Source of the DNA: Microcaldota archaeon
GTDB lineage: Archaea; Micrarchaeota; Micrarchaeia; Norongarragalinales; WALN01
Direction: 5' to 3'
Assembly: GCA_015522865.1 (NCBI GenBank)
Contig: WALN01000059.1
Span: forward strand, 1 to 14,440
DNA: 14,440 nucleotides
Each line of letters begins with the position of its first letter. Positions within the stretch are counted from its first letter, which is position 1. The notes below the pieces were generated by a model. The model was not told the DNA's origin. It saw only the letters and a list, made by a program, of their open reading frames with translations, and did no database searches. Shown one piece after another: positions 13,586 through 14,440 of the stretch. The translations under genes and the position numbers were made by a program.

Positions 13586-14023
13586 ATGGAATGGTTGTTG
13601 CTTGCACTTATCTCTATGGTTTTTTTCTCATTCTCCAACCTATTAATTAAAATATTCTCATCCAGCTATCTCTCCAAAGTTTCGGTCCCTCAGAACATTA
13701 ACATGAATATAGTAATAGTAATTTTGCTTGCATTAGTTGTATTAGTTGGTGTTTCTTATAAATTTCTTGATGAAAGAAACTTAATACCTTCAAAGCAAAT
13801 AGTTTTGTTGCTGCTTGGCATAGCCGTACTTTCTCTCCTTGGCTTTGCTGCATTTTTCCTTGCGATGAAAGATGGAAAAGCAGCAGTCGTGACTGCAATA
13901 GCGAGTTTGAGTACAGTTGGCGTAGCCTTGCTTTCTATAATATTTTTGGGAACAAAATTCAACATAAAGGAAATAGTTGCAATTGGATTCGCCATTCTAA
14001 GTATAGTGTTGCTAGTTATTTAG
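13586..14023 (+). CDS. Half-size EamA/DMT-type membrane protein
   Basis: This 145-aa protein is one EamA repeat: helices near 1-20 (EWLLLALISMVFFSFSNLL), 42-60, 75-95, 100-120 and 127-145, including LLGFAAFFLAMKDGKAAVV and the final VAIGFAILSIVLLVI. Full drug/metabolite transporters have two such repeats (about 280-300 aa), so this one would need to work as a dimer, as in small multidrug-resistance-like exporters. The substrate is unknown. The loop between helices 1 and 2 is longer than usual. Box A at 13558-13566 rules out the earlier ATG at 13571. It is followed after 18 nt by the HD-domain gene on the same strand. Confidence 0.83.
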   Translation: MEWLLLALISMVFFSFSNLLIKIFSSSYLSKVSVPQNINMNIVIVILLALVVLVGVSYKFLDERNLIPSKQIVLLLLGIAVLSLLGFAAFFLAMKDGKAAVVTAIASLSTVGVALLSIIFLGTKFNIKEIVAIGFAILSIVLLVI

Positions 14024-14041
14024 TTGGATGGTGGTAACTAG

Positions 14042-14440
14042 ATGAAGAAAATAAAACTATCAGAATTAAGTATCGAAAAAATTGAAAAAGAGAAATTTAG
14101 CATGCCTTATATTTACGAGTTAAAAAAAGTAATAGAGAGTACTCGTTTCCATCCAAACCAGTCTGTTTTTAATCACACCATTAAAACTCTAAAAGAACTA
14201 CGAAAATTGATAAAAAAATATCGCTGTGGTGAATATCTAAGCAAAAAAGTAGATAAAAATACAAAAAAAGAACTTCTTTTTTTAGCAGCACTTTTACACG
14301 ATATCGGGAAAAAGCTGACCGTCGGAAATGACTCATTTCCTCCCGAAGCTCATGAGAAAATCGGAGCGGTGAAAGCTAAGGAGCATCTTTCTGATTTCGA
14401 TTTGTCACCAAACGAGAAAAAGATAGTAATATATTTAGTA
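14042..14440 (+). CDS. HD-domain protein, 3' end beyond the window
   Basis: The frame is open from the ATG at 14042 to the window edge (133 codons). It contains RFHPNQSVFNHTIKTLKEL (His near residue 45), then LLHDIGKKL (HD pair near 86-87) and EAHEKIGA, the order expected for an HD phosphohydrolase domain. The HP...HT...HDIGK spacing resembles the HD domain attached to some tRNA nucleotidyltransferases, but no nucleotidyltransferase domain precedes it here, since the protein starts only about 35 residues before. Activity could be on nucleotides or cyclic phosphates. GGTAA lies four bases before the ATG, and the gene follows EamA by 18 nt, so it is probably operonic. The C-terminus is not visible. 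Confidence 0.85.
   Translation, partial: MKKIKLSELSIEKIEKEKFSMPYIYELKKVIESTRFHPNQSVFNHTIKTLKELRKLIKKYRCGEYLSKKVDKNTKKELLFLAALLHDIGKKLTVGNDSFPPEAHEKIGAVKAKEHLSDFDLSPNEKKIVIYLV

Noticed and set aside
1..14440. CRISPR array, IS element or integrated virus
   Set aside because: No regularly spaced repeats, transposase, integrase or att-like duplication at the tRNA 3' end were seen.

Overview
The window looks like a gene-dense, A+T-rich archaeal chromosome segment. The evidence is a tRNA-Leu gene interrupted by bulge-helix-bulge (BHB) introns, TTTAAATA/TTTATATA-type box A promoters about 25 nt upstream of start codons, GGTGA ribosome binding sites, and archaeal families: a KH-less beta-CASP nuclease (aCPSF2 type), an archaeal SelB-like factor and an Mth938-like protein. 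A small-genome lineage (DPANN-like) is possible, but nothing here proves a taxon. I see no phage, IS element or CRISPR array, and no gene-free stretch longer than 300 bases.

Layout. 1-108: start of an unrecognised minus-strand ORF. 134-363 (-): tRNA-Leu(CAA) with two introns, 20 nt in the D-loop and 127 nt after position 37. 427-1594 (+): small membrane protein and NAD-dependent epimerase. 1662-3614 (+): membrane pyrophosphatase. 3681-4491 (+): unknown 96-aa protein and nitroreductase. 4533-6711 (+): unknown 361-aa protein and calcineurin-like phosphoesterase. 7776-6726 (-): family 2 glycosyltransferase overlapping an Mth938-like protein. 7875-8270 (+): tandem ACT-domain protein. 11640-8296 (-): aCPSF2-type nuclease, family 4 glycosyltransferase and degenerate SelB-like factor. 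11751-12095 (+): basic membrane protein. 13484-12101 (-): Mre11-like nuclease and a four-cysteine mini-protein. 13586-end (+): half-size EamA transporter and an HD-domain protein cut by the window edge.

The genes are mostly housekeeping and surface-sugar functions: RNA processing, translation, DNA repair, pyrophosphate-driven ion pumping and glycan synthesis. The most unusual material is the doubly interrupted tRNA-Leu, whose D-loop intron forms a textbook BHB but can also refold into a competing 9-bp hairpin, and the SelB-like protein that has lost its P-loop. A consistent initiation pattern also emerges. Most promoter-proximal genes appear leaderless, with box A centred about 25 nt upstream of the start codon, while several leadered or operon-internal genes carry GGTGA (or one mismatch) exactly four bases before the start. 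I used this pattern to move several starts downstream.
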